From: Gammaproteobacteria bacterium
GTDB lineage: Bacteria; Pseudomonadota; Gammaproteobacteria; HK1
Length of the DNA: 5,082 bases
Reading direction: 5' to 3'
NCBI GenBank assembly: GCA_022822245.1
Contig: JAJECB010000167.1
Span: 1-5,082, forward strand
The translations under genes and the position numbers were made by a program. The notes beneath the pieces are model-generated. The model was not told the DNA's origin. It worked only from the letters and a program-made list of their open reading frames with translations, and made no database searches. This document shows, in pieces, positions 1-5,082 of the stretch (positions are counted from its first letter, which is position 1; the number at the start of each line of letters is the position of its first letter).

Positions 1-1945
1 CAAGGAGATCTTTCTCCGCGAGCTCATCTCCAACGCCTCGGACGCGGCGGACCGGCTGCGCTTCGCCGCCCTCTCCGACGATTCCCTCACCGAGGGCGAC
101 GGCGAGCTCCGGATCTCGATCCGCTTCGACCCCGAGGCGCGCACCCTGACGGTGGCCGACAACGGCATCGGCATGTCGCGGGAGGAGGTGGTGGAGAACA
201 TCGGGACCATCGCGCGATCCGGCACCCGGCGTTTCATCGAGTCGCTCACCGGGGACGAGGCCAGGGACGCACAGCTCATCGGGCAGTTCGGGGTCGGCTT
301 CTATTCCGTCTTCATCGTGGCCGAGCGGGTCGTCCTCACCACCCGCCGGGCCGGCGCGCCGGCCCGCGAGGGGGTTCGATGGGAGTCGGATGGGCGCGGC
401 GAGTTCACCGTCGAGACGGTGGAGGTGCCGGCGCGCGGGACGGAGGTGACCCTGCACCTTCGCGAGGAGGAGGACGACCTCCTCGACGGCTTCCGGCTCC
501 GGGGGATCGTCCGCAAGTACTCCGACCACATCTCCTTCCCGATCCGGATGGCGAAGGAAGGCGAGGCGGGGGACGGGGACGGCGAAGACGCCGGGAAGGA
601 GACGGACGTTCCCGAGGAGGAGACGGTGAACCGGGCCACCGCGCTCTGGGGCCGGCCCCGGCAGGAGATCACGGAGGAGGAGTACGAGGAGTTCTACAAG
701 CACGTCGCGCACGACTTCGAGGCCCCGCTCGACACCATCCACGCGCGGGTCGAAGGCAACGTCGAGTACACCGTGCTCCTGTTCGTGCCCGGGCGGGCTC
801 CTTTCGATCTCTGGGACCGCAACGTGCGCCGCGGCCTCCGGCTCTACGTGCGGCGGGTGTTCATCCTGGAGGACGCCGGGGATCTGCTCCCCGCGTATCT
901 GCGCTTCATGCGCGGGGTCATCGACTCGAGCGACCTCCCCCTCAACGTCTCGCGGGAGATCCTCCAGTCGAACCGGCAGGTGGAGGCGATCCGGTCCGGG
1001 ACCGTGAAGCGGGTCCTCGGGGCCCTCGACAAGCTCGCGGAGGGTGATGCGGAGAAGTACGCGAAGTTCTGGGGCGAGTTCGGCAAGGTGCTCAAGGAAG
1101 GGATTGTCGAGGACCCGACCAACCGGGAGGCGATTGCGGCCCTCCTCAGGTTCCATTCGACCGCCGACGAGGACGGGGAGCCCGCGGTCTCTCTCGCAGC
1201 CTATGTCGAGCGGATGAACAAGGGCCAGGAGGCGATCCACTACCTGACCGCGGACAGCCTCACCGCGGCCCGCTCGAGCCCGCACCTCGAGGTGTTCCGG
1301 AAGCGGGGGGTGGAGGTCCTGCTGCTGACGGACCCCGTGGACGAATGGCTCGTCGGCCATCTTACCGAGTTCGACGGCAAGCCGCTGCGGTCGGTCAGCC
1401 GGGGCGACCTCGACCTCGCCTCGCTCGGCGAGGACGAGGCCGCGGAAGGCGAGGGCGAGGGCGCGGGAGAAGGGAAGGACGCCGGGGAGGACGAGACCGG
1501 AAAGGATGGCGAGGACGCGGCGAAGGCCACGAGCGACCGCGAGGCGCTCGTCAAGCGGATCGGCGAAGCCCTCGGCGACCGCGTCCAGTCCGCGCGGGTG
1601 AGCCGGCGCCTCACCACCTCGCCCGCCTGCCTCGTCGCCGACGAACACGCCCTCGGCACCCACTTCGAGAACGTCCTCCGGGCGGCCGGGCACGACGTCG
1701 AGCGCTCGAAGCCGATCCTGGAGGTCAACGTGGACCACCCCATCGTGGGACGGATGAGCGACCAGGAGGGGGACCGGTTCGCGGACTGGGCGCAGATCCT
1801 CCACGATCAGGCCCTGCTGAGCGAGGGCGGCCAGCTCGAGGACCCGGCGGGGTTCGTGCGCCGGCTGAACGACATGTTCCAGGCCCTCGCCGGCGAGTCC
1901 GCCGGCGGTGACGGCGAAGCGCCGGCCGCCGCCGGCGGGGCGTAG
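1..1945 (+). CDS. htpG: Molecular chaperone HtpG (bacterial Hsp90), 5' end cut by window edge
   Basis: ATP-dependent cytosolic chaperone of the Hsp90 family that helps fold and remodel client proteins, mainly under stress. The frame is open from base 2, and 647 residues are visible. By comparison with E. coli HtpG (624 residues), about 27 N-terminal residues lie outside the window. Visible in order: the GHKL ATPase N-box ELISNASDA (about bases 20-46), DNGIGM (158-175), and the lid motif GQFGVGFYS (281-307). Next come the middle domain with FYKHVAHDF and LNVSREILQ, whose Arg is the conserved catalytic-loop residue, then SSPHLE, TEFDGKP and a C-terminal dimerisation domain with DQALL. Two linkers are acidic: one near 551-631, and a Gly/Glu/Asp-rich one near 1427-1539, about 20 residues longer than in E. 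coli. The C-terminus has a Gly/Ala-rich tail. The stop is TAG at 1943-1945. No frameshift is seen, and the family call is certain. Confidence 0.97.
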   Translation, partial: KEIFLRELISNASDAADRLRFAALSDDSLTEGDGELRISIRFDPEARTLTVADNGIGMSREEVVENIGTIARSGTRRFIESLTGDEARDAQLIGQFGVGFYSVFIVAERVVLTTRRAGAPAREGVRWESDGRGEFTVETVEVPARGTEVTLHLREEEDDLLDGFRLRGIVRKYSDHISFPIRMAKEGEAGDGDGEDAGKETDVPEEETVNRATALWGRPRQEITEEEYEEFYKHVAHDFEAPLDTIHARVEGNVEYTVLLFVPGRAPFDLWDRNVRRGLRLYVRRVFILEDAGDLLPAYLRFMRGVIDSSDLPLNVSREILQSNRQVEAIRSGTVKRVLGALDKLAEGDAEKYAKFWGEFGKVLKEGIVEDPTNREAIAALLRFHSTADEDGEPAVSLAAYVERMNKGQEAIHYLTADSLTAARSSPHLEVFRKRGVEVLLLTDPVDEWLVGHLTEFDGKPLRSVSRGDLDLASLGEDEAAEGEGEGAGEGKDAGEDETGKDGEDAAKATSDREALVKRIGEALGDRVQSARVSRRLTTSPACLVADEHALGTHFENVLRAAGHDVERSKPILEVNVDHPIVGRMSDQEGDRFADWAQILHDQALLSEGGQLEDPAGFVRRLNDMFQALAGESAGGDGEAPAAAGGA

Positions 1946-1964
1946 GGAGTCCGGACGGCCCGGG

Positions 1965-1999
1965 GTCGGGGTGACGGACTTCGCTTCGCCCGTCCCGAC
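1965..1999 (+). other. Imperfect stem-loop downstream of htpG, possible weak terminator
   Basis: GTCGG (1965-1969) pairs with CCGAC (1995-1999), and GACGG (1973-1977) pairs with CCGTC (1990-1994). A 3-base bulge (1970-1972) separates the two stems, and the loop is 12 bases. The stem starts 20 bases after the htpG stop, where a terminator could sit, but no T-run follows, so a classic intrinsic terminator is not supported. In DNA this GC-rich, chance stems of this size are common. The rest of the 241-base gap (1946-2186) shows no convincing gene, tRNA or promoter. Confidence 0.25.
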
Positions 2000-2186
2000 G
2001 GTTCGGCTGGCGCCGATGCTCCCGCCGACCCCGCCTGGCCCGGCGGCAACGCGGGATCGCTCGGCCGTCCTGCCAGCCCTGCCGCCAATCCCGGTCGTGG
2101 CCATTCGGGAGGCGGCTTCACTGGTTCGGGCGAGAAAGCACCGACGCGCGGGCTGCTCCACGGTGGGGCGGGGGGCCGGCTGAACC

Positions 2187-3113
2187 GTGGCGGAGCGGCC
2201 GCTCGGCGGGAAGGGCCTCAAGACGGTCTCGGACTTCGTGCGCTTCGGGGCGAGCCGGTTCAACGAGGCCGGGCTCTGCTTTGCGCACGGGACCGACAAC
2301 GCGATCGACGAGGCCCTCGCCCTCGTCCTCCATGCCCTGCACCTTCCGGCCCGCCCGCCGCTCCCTGCCGAGCTCTTCCACGCCCGCCTCACCCGCCCCG
2401 AACGGGCCGAGGTCCTCGCCCTGCTGCACCGGCGCATCGAGGAGCGAGTCCCCGCCGCCTACCTTACCGGCGAGGCGTGGTTCGCGGGGCTCCGGTTCGA
2501 GGTCGACCGGCGGGTGCTGGTGCCCCGGTCCCCGCTCGCGGAGCTCATCGAGGAAGGCTTCCACCCCTGGATCGACGGTGGTGGGGTGCGGCGCATCCTC
2601 GACCTCGGGACCGGGAGCGGATGCATCGCGGTGGCATGCGCCCATGCCTTCCCCGACGCGCGGGTGGACGCGGTCGACGCGGCGCCGGCCGCGCTCGACG
2701 TGGCCCGCCGCAACGTGGCCCTGCACGAGCTCGAGGGGCGGGTGCGAGTCGTCGAGTCGGATCTCTTCGACGGACTCGACGGCGAACCGGACCGCCGCGC
2801 CGGGGTTCGGTACGACCTCGTCGTGAGCAATCCCCCCTACGTCCCGGACGAGGAGATGGCCGGGCTCCCCCGCGAGTTCCGGGCCGAGCCCGCGCTCGCC
2901 CTCGCCGGCGGGCCGGACGGACTCGACGTGGTGGGCCGGATCGTCGAGGAGGCGCCCCGGTGGCTTGCCCCGGAGGGGGCGCTCGTCGTCGAGGTCGGCG
3001 CCTCGCCGGTCGTCCGCGCCGCCCTCGAGTCCCGCTTCGACCTCCCCTTCGTCTGGCTCGAAGTGGCACGGGGGGGCGAAGGCGTCTTCCTGCTGCACCG
3101 TCGCGACTTCTGA
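2187..3113 (+). CDS. prmB: 50S ribosomal protein L3 glutamine N5-methyltransferase PrmB
   Basis: SAM-dependent cytosolic enzyme that methylates the side-chain amide of a glutamine in ribosomal protein uL3 during ribosome assembly. It has 308 residues, close to E. coli PrmB. The N-terminal helical substrate domain has SRFNEAGL (23-30) and HGTDN (34-38), both matching PrmB. AYLTGEAWF (91-99) and VPRSP (112-116) lead into the Rossmann fold. SAM motif I is DLGTGSG (139-145), the acidic end of strand 2 is in DAVD (161-164), and the catalytic NPPY is at 215-218, as in HemK/PrmC-type glutamine methyltransferases. HGTDN, WLEV near the end and the aroC neighbour favour PrmB over PrmC. The start is GTG at 2187: an in-frame TGA lies at 2181-2183, so no longer form is possible, and the N-terminus aligns with E. 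coli PrmB from here. A G-run (2170-2175) is a weak ribosome binding site 11 bases upstream. The stop is TGA 3111-3113. Confidence 0.96.
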   Translation: MAERPLGGKGLKTVSDFVRFGASRFNEAGLCFAHGTDNAIDEALALVLHALHLPARPPLPAELFHARLTRPERAEVLALLHRRIEERVPAAYLTGEAWFAGLRFEVDRRVLVPRSPLAELIEEGFHPWIDGGGVRRILDLGTGSGCIAVACAHAFPDARVDAVDAAPAALDVARRNVALHELEGRVRVVESDLFDGLDGEPDRRAGVRYDLVVSNPPYVPDEEMAGLPREFRAEPALALAGGPDGLDVVGRIVEEAPRWLAPEGALVVEVGASPVVRAALESRFDLPFVWLEVARGGEGVFLLHRRDF

Positions 3114-3127
3114 CCCCGCTCCGAATC

Positions 3128-3141
3128 GGCCGCGCGCGGCC
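3128..3141. repeat. 14-base perfect palindrome after prmB
   Basis: GGCCGCGCGCGGCC is its own reverse complement and begins 15 bases after the prmB stop codon. It could be part of a terminator stem or a protein-binding site, but no T-run follows. The core is simple CG alternation, which arises easily by chance at this composition. Confidence 0.3.
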
Positions 3142-3261
3142 CGGATGCCCGCGCGACGTCCGGATGACGACGGTCCCTCCGGGCGCGCGTTCCGAGAGCA
3201 CGGTTTCCCGGGCGCGCGAGCTTCCAGCCCGCATGGAGCGTGGAGGAACACCGTCGGCGCA

Positions 3262-3280
3262 CGCGGGCAGGTTGCCCGCG
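3262..3280 (+). other. Perfect 8-bp GC hairpin in the prmB-aroC gap
   Basis: CGCGGGCA (3262-3269) pairs perfectly with TGCCCGCG (3273-3280) around a 3-base loop GGT. It lies about 150 bases after the prmB stop and about 50 bases before the -10 box proposed for aroC. It could stop or stabilise the 3' end of the prmB transcript, or serve as a binding site. No T-tract follows, so the call of terminator is open. Confidence 0.4.
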
Positions 3281-3332
3281 CTCCCACGAGGCCGCCGGTC
3301 GCGCGCTCACGGTGTCGACCCCCCGGATTCCT

Positions 3333-3338
3333 TACAAT
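3333..3338 (+). promoter_or_regulatory. Candidate -10 box for aroC (TACAAT)
   Basis: TACAAT differs from the sigma-70 -10 consensus at one base and is a small AT-rich island in very GC-rich DNA. Transcription from about 3344-3346 would give a leader of roughly 35 bases to the aroC GTG at 3381, which is a natural length. No good -35 box is seen 16-18 bases upstream (the bases there read near CGGTGT), so the promoter would need an activator or a weak -35. It suggests aroC can be transcribed apart from prmB. Confidence 0.4.
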
Positions 3339-3380
3339 GGCCCTCCAGAGTCGTTTGCGGAAAGACGGGGCGGGGCTAGC

Positions 3381-4487
3381 GTGGCCGGAAACACGTTCGG
3401 AACCCACTTCACGGTGACCTCGTTCGGGGAGAGCCACGGCCCCGCGATCGGGTGCGTGGTGGACGGGTGCCCGCCCGGCCTCGCCCTCGGCGAGTCCGAC
3501 ATCCAGCCCGACCTCGACCGGCGGCGCCCCGGCCGGAGCCGCCACACCACCCAGCGCCGCGAGGCCGACGAGGTCCGGATCCTCTCCGGAGTGTTCGAGG
3601 GGGTCACCACCGGGACCCCGATCGCCCTCCTCATCGAGAACGTCGACGCGAGGAGTCGCGACTACTCGAACATCCGCGACGTGTTCCGGCCCGCCCACGC
3701 CGACTACAGCTATCTCGCCAAGTACGGGGTCCGCGACTACCGGGGCGGAGGCCGGGCGTCGGCGCGGGAGACCGCGGTCCGGGTGGCGGCGGCCGCGATC
3801 GCGAAGAAGTACCTCCGCGAGCGGTTCGGGTGCACGGTGCGGGGCTGGCTCGCCCAGCTCGGGCCCCTTCGACCCGCCCGCATCGACCTCGACGAGGTGG
3901 ACCGCAACCCCTTCTTCTCCCCCGATCCGGATCTCGTTCCCGAGCTCGAGCGCTTCATGGACGCGCTCCGGAAGGAGGGTGACTCCATCGGCGCCCGGGT
4001 CACGGTGCGCGCGTCGGGCGTTCCGCGCGGGCTCGGGGAGCCGGTCTACGGCAAGCTCGACGCCGAGCTCGCGTCGGCCCTCATGGGGATCAACGCGGTC
4101 AAGGGGATCGAGATCGGGTCCGGGTTCGCGTCGGTCGAGCAGAAGGGGACCGAGCACCGCGACGAGATCATCCCGGAAGGGTTCCTCCGCAACAACGCGG
4201 GCGGGATCCTCGGTGGCATCTCGACCGGGCAGGACATCGTCGCGAGCATCGCCCTCAAGCCCACCTCGAGCCTTCGCCTCCCGGGCCGGAGCATCGACCG
4301 GTCGGGGGAGCCGGTCGAGGTGGTGACGACCGGCCGCCACGACCCCTGCGTCGGGCTCCGGGCCACCCCCATCGCGGAGGCGATGACCGCCCTCGTCCTC
4401 ATGGACCACTGGCTCCGCCACCGTGGCCAGAACGCCGACGCCCCCTCCGCCGCCCCCCACATCCCCCCCTCCGCCTCCGACAGGTAG
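3381..4487 (+). CDS. aroC: Chorismate synthase AroC
   Basis: Last step of the shikimate pathway: converts 5-enolpyruvylshikimate-3-phosphate to chorismate using reduced FMN, feeding Phe, Tyr, Trp, folate and quinone synthesis. It has 368 residues, the usual length. Family signatures are GESHG (16-20), DRRRPG (46-51), TTQRRE (56-61), [12 protein letters not shown] (69-80), HADY (107-110), DYRGGGR (119-125), SARET (127-131), KEGDSIGA (198-205), [10 protein letters not shown] (237-246), [10 protein letters not shown] (272-281), KPTSS (293-297) and GRHDPC (318-323). The GTG start at 3381 is chosen because VAGNTFGT matches the E. coli start MAGNTIGQ. The frame stays open to GTG 3240, but those 47 extra residues resemble nothing in the family. 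GGGG (3372-3375) lies 5 bases before the start as a possible ribosome binding site. The C-terminus after QNAD is a 15-residue Ala/Pro/Ser tail with an in-frame direct repeat. It follows prmB, as in E. coli. Confidence 0.97.
   Translation: MAGNTFGTHFTVTSFGESHGPAIGCVVDGCPPGLALGESDIQPDLDRRRPGRSRHTTQRREADEVRILSGVFEGVTTGTPIALLIENVDARSRDYSNIRDVFRPAHADYSYLAKYGVRDYRGGGRASARETAVRVAAAAIAKKYLRERFGCTVRGWLAQLGPLRPARIDLDEVDRNPFFSPDPDLVPELERFMDALRKEGDSIGARVTVRASGVPRGLGEPVYGKLDAELASALMGINAVKGIEIGSGFASVEQKGTEHRDEIIPEGFLRNNAGGILGGISTGQDIVASIALKPTSSLRLPGRSIDRSGEPVEVVTTGRHDPCVGLRATPIAEAMTALVLMDHWLRHRGQNADAPSAAPHIPPSASDR
4443..4475 (+). repeat. Short direct repeat in the aroC 3' end
   Basis: CCCCCTCCGCC occurs at 4441-4451 and again at 4465-4475, 24 bases apart. 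Both copies are in the same frame and encode Pro-Ser-Ala. C-runs of 6 and 7 lie between them. It accounts for part of the extended tail of AroC relative to E. coli and may come from slippage. Confidence 0.45.
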
Positions 4488-4488
4488 T

Positions 4489-4671
4489 GTGTTGAAACGT
4501 GAACCATATTCGATTGCATTCTGCAAAGATGACGGCTATCGTTCCGAACGCGCTGCTCGGCATTTGATCAAGTCGGCTCACAATGCAGCGGTACACGCCA
4601 CTCGAAGCGAAAGCGCGCGGGGAGGCATCAACCCTAGAGTCGACCGTATGCCTGAATGGGACCAGTCATGA
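4489..4671 (+). pseudogene. Unrecognised 60-residue frame directly after aroC, possible gene remnant
   Basis: I do not recognise this product. The frame is open upstream into aroC, so the start is uncertain. GTG 4489 lies one base past the aroC stop, with only AGG (4482-4484) as a weak ribosome binding site. The sequence is polar and basic (for example LKREPYSIAF, then RVDRMPEWDQS at the end), with no membrane segment or known motif. It ends with TGA inside ATGA (4668-4671), which is also the start codon of the next frame; such overlaps are typical of real operon genes. It may be the 3' end of a larger gene whose 5' part was lost when the segment joined aroC. It could also be a chance frame. 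Confidence 0.3.
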
Positions 4672-4799
4672 CCGGTCTCTACTACGGGGACTGCCTCAAA
4701 TTGGAGTTTGCCCCAATTTATTCCGATTGCTTGAGCCTAATGCAACGGAGAGAATCATGGCCCCTGTACCAATGGAAACAATTGTCGACAAAACACTGA
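4668..4799 (+). pseudogene. Possible remnant of an amino-DNA methyltransferase gene (43 residues)
   Basis: The frame opens with MTGLYYGDCLKLE. Beta-type and type III-like adenine methyltransferases commonly begin with a similar L-Y-Y-G-D followed by a short helix, then a D-P-P-F/Y catalytic motif. Here the similarity stops after about 12 residues, no DPPY or FxGxG motif follows, and the frame ends at TGA 4797-4799. It starts at the ATGA overlap with the previous frame and runs 43 bases into the next one. One reading is a methyltransferase gene that lost its interior, leaving its first codons joined to its last ones. Twelve residues are weak evidence and chance similarity is possible. Confidence 0.25.
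4747..4752 (+). promoter_or_regulatory. Ribosome binding site deciding the start at 4757
   Basis: GGAGAG lies 4 bases before ATG 4757 (6 bases if only GGAG is counted). It is the best Shine-Dalgarno match in the right-hand segment. It supports 4757 over the in-frame ATG at 4583, whose extra 58 residues show no protein-like pattern. Confidence 0.55.
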
Positions 4800-4969
4800 A
4801 AGGGATCGCTCGCGCGCAAGACGACTACGAAACTTGGACGGGAGGTAGTTGGTTGTGGGAGGCACCTGAGTACTTGGTAACTTCGTACATAGCTCGGGAG
4901 ATCGCGACAGTTGAAGGCTATACGTACTATCTGACTCTAGCCCGAAGTTCCCCGGGATTTCGGGGTTGA
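4757..4969 (+). CDS. Small hypothetical protein (70 residues), probably truncated
   Basis: I cannot name the family. Residues 7-61 read like a genuine folded domain: a helix ETIVDKTLKGIARAQDDYE (7-25), then a tryptophan-rich turn WTGGSWLWEAPEY (27-39), then a second helix through TSYIAREIA (42-50) and a short aromatic strand YTYYLTL (55-61). There is no signal peptide or membrane segment. From residue 62 the sequence (ARSSPGFRG) looks unrelated, and it coincides with a GC-rich inverted repeat at 4941-4964. This suggests that a longer protein was cut at about base 4940. The start has a good ribosome binding site and an in-frame second ATG at 4772. I have a faint impression of similar N-termini in proteins near restriction-modification genes; this is unverified and is not used as a call. 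Confidence 0.45.
   Translation: MAPVPMETIVDKTLKGIARAQDDYETWTGGSWLWEAPEYLVTSYIAREIATVEGYTYYLTLARSSPGFRG
4941..4964. repeat. Inverted repeat at the 3' end of the 70-residue frame
   Basis: CCCGAA (4941-4946) pairs with TTCGGG (4959-4964). The loop contains a second palindromic core, CCCGGG (4951-4956). The whole lies across the last codons of the small frame and is far more GC-rich than its surroundings. It could be a terminator-like stem, although only two Ts follow, or a small repeat or junction sequence that replaced the original 3' part of the gene. Confidence 0.4.
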
Positions 4970-4988
4970 ATCGCGGCCAAGTGATTGA

Positions 4989-5009
4989 GCCAGATCGAAA
5001 AATTCTGGC
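4989..5009. repeat. Hairpin with A-rich loop
   Basis: GCCAGA (4989-4994) pairs perfectly with TCTGGC (5004-5009) around a 9-base loop TCGAAAAAT. It is not followed by a T-run, so terminator function is not supported. It sits between two other inverted repeats in a stretch with no gene, which makes it part of a structured cluster. Confidence 0.35.
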
Positions 5010-5019
5010 ATCAGAGGGG

Positions 5020-5068
5020 ATTTATGTTCCCATGTAAATGGGGGAAATTAGGTTGACATAAAGGGAAC
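5020..5068. repeat. Nested inverted repeats near the right edge
   Basis: Several symmetries overlap here. TTTATGT (5021-5027) matches ACATAAA (5056-5062) in inverse, and GTTCCC (5026-5031) matches GGGAAC (5063-5068). ATTTA (5020-5024) pairs with TAAAT (5035-5039). CCCAT (5029-5033) pairs with ATGGG (5038-5042) around GTAA, which as RNA would be a GNRA-type tetraloop. The second halves of the outer pairs touch the TTGACA box at 5053. Such a layout suits operator or recombinase/transposase binding sites, or a structured leader. No element family is recognised. Confidence 0.4.
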
Positions 5069-5081
5069 GGGATGCTACTTT
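5053..5081 (+). promoter_or_regulatory. Candidate sigma-70 promoter reading out of the window
   Basis: A perfect -35 TTGACA (5053-5058) is followed after exactly 17 bases by TACTTT (5076-5081). This -10 is weak, matching TATAAT at three positions. The -35 is embedded in the inverted repeat ACATAAA, so binding of a regulator there would block it. The gene it would drive lies to the right of the window. Confidence 0.35.
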
Positions 5082-5082
5082 C

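Larger units (their letters stand above)
4488..5082. other. Lower-GC accessory segment, possible island edge
   Basis: The shift begins immediately after the aroC stop codon. Hand counts give 31/60 G+C at 4501-4560, 35/60 at 4801-4860 and 44/102 at 4981-5082, against 46/60 at 4021-4080 inside aroC. Codons absent or rare in the upstream genes (ATA, CTA, AGA, TTG, AAA) become ordinary. No complete gene of a recognised family, tRNA or CRISPR is present. Only short overlapping frames, hairpins and a promoter-like motif are seen, which fits horizontally acquired and then eroded DNA. A join between two assembly fragments would look the same. Confidence 0.6.

Noticed and set aside
1908..2183. 91-residue frame spanning the htpG end and the htpG-prmB gap
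   Set aside because: It begins inside htpG in another frame, is Pro/Ala/Arg-rich without motif, and has no good ribosome binding site. It looks like a chance frame.
3240..3380. 47-residue N-terminal extension of AroC from GTG 3240
   Set aside because: The family starts at MAGNT/VAGNT, the extension is basic low-quality sequence, and the candidate promoter at 3333 would lie inside it.
2118..4526. An 802-residue open frame on the minus strand opposite prmB and aroC
   Set aside because: It is antisense to two certain genes and rich in Gly/Arg/Pro/Val. It is the usual stop-poor mirror frame of GC-rich coding DNA, with no recognisable domain.
4399..4596. 65-residue minus-strand frame across the aroC end
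   Set aside because: Half of it is an Arg/Gly run antisense to the C-rich aroC tail, and no ribosome binding site or family is visible.
4583..4756. 58-residue upstream extension of the small right-hand protein
   Set aside because: The stretch has no regular pattern and overlaps two other frames. ATG 4757 has a clear GGAGAG site and begins the protein-like part.
4941..4980. Possible tRNA 3' end (GGGGTTGAATCGC followed by GGCCA)
   Set aside because: The T-loop consensus TTCGAATC is not met, the T-stem does not pair, and no D-arm or anticodon arm can be placed upstream.
5026..5068. Integron attC site or CRISPR repeat, suggested by GTTCCC...GGGAAC
   Set aside because: The GTTRRRY/RYYYAAC core sites of attC are not present, and there is only one unit with no repeated spacer structure.

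Overview
The window looks like a piece of a GC-rich proteobacterial chromosome, most likely gammaproteobacterial. The first 4.49 kb is very GC-rich; a hand count of bases 4021-4080 gives 46 G+C out of 60. It carries three conserved housekeeping genes, all on the + strand. PrmB is typical of gamma- and betaproteobacteria, and prmB followed directly by aroC is the arrangement known from E. coli and relatives. The genus cannot be read from the sequence; a GC-rich purple-sulfur or halophilic gammaproteobacterium would fit.

Layout of the core part: 1-1945 is htpG (Hsp90 chaperone), missing only about its first 27 residues off the left edge. 1946-2186 is a 241-base gap with an imperfect stem-loop and no convincing gene. 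2187-3113 is prmB (glutamine methyltransferase for ribosomal protein uL3), starting with GTG one codon after an in-frame stop. 3114-3380 is a 267-base gap holding a 14-base palindrome, a perfect 8-bp hairpin and a TACAAT -10-like box placed well for aroC. 3381-4487 is aroC (chorismate synthase), also with a GTG start. The three products serve unrelated jobs: protein folding, ribosome modification and aromatic biosynthesis. The gaps and the aroC promoter candidate suggest they are not one tight operon.

Right after the aroC stop codon the character of the DNA changes. From 4488 to 5082 the composition falls to about 43-58% G+C in hand-counted samples, codon use changes, and no complete recognisable gene is seen. 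Three short, tightly packed reading frames lie here. A 60-residue frame (4489-4671) shares an ATGA overlap with a 43-residue frame (4668-4799). The first residues of that second frame resemble the start of an amino-DNA methyltransferase, but it has no catalytic motif. It overlaps in turn a 70-residue frame (4757-4969) with a good ribosome binding site and a protein-like N-terminal half. My reading, as inference, is a collapsed restriction-modification or defence-type operon, or the edge of an island inserted behind aroC. An assembly join is the main alternative.

The last 140 bases hold three hairpins, overlapping inverted repeats and a perfect TTGACA -35 box. They may be the control region of a gene, or the end of a mobile element, that continues past the right edge. 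I found no complete undescribed system. The region worth following is 4488-5082 and what lies beyond it.
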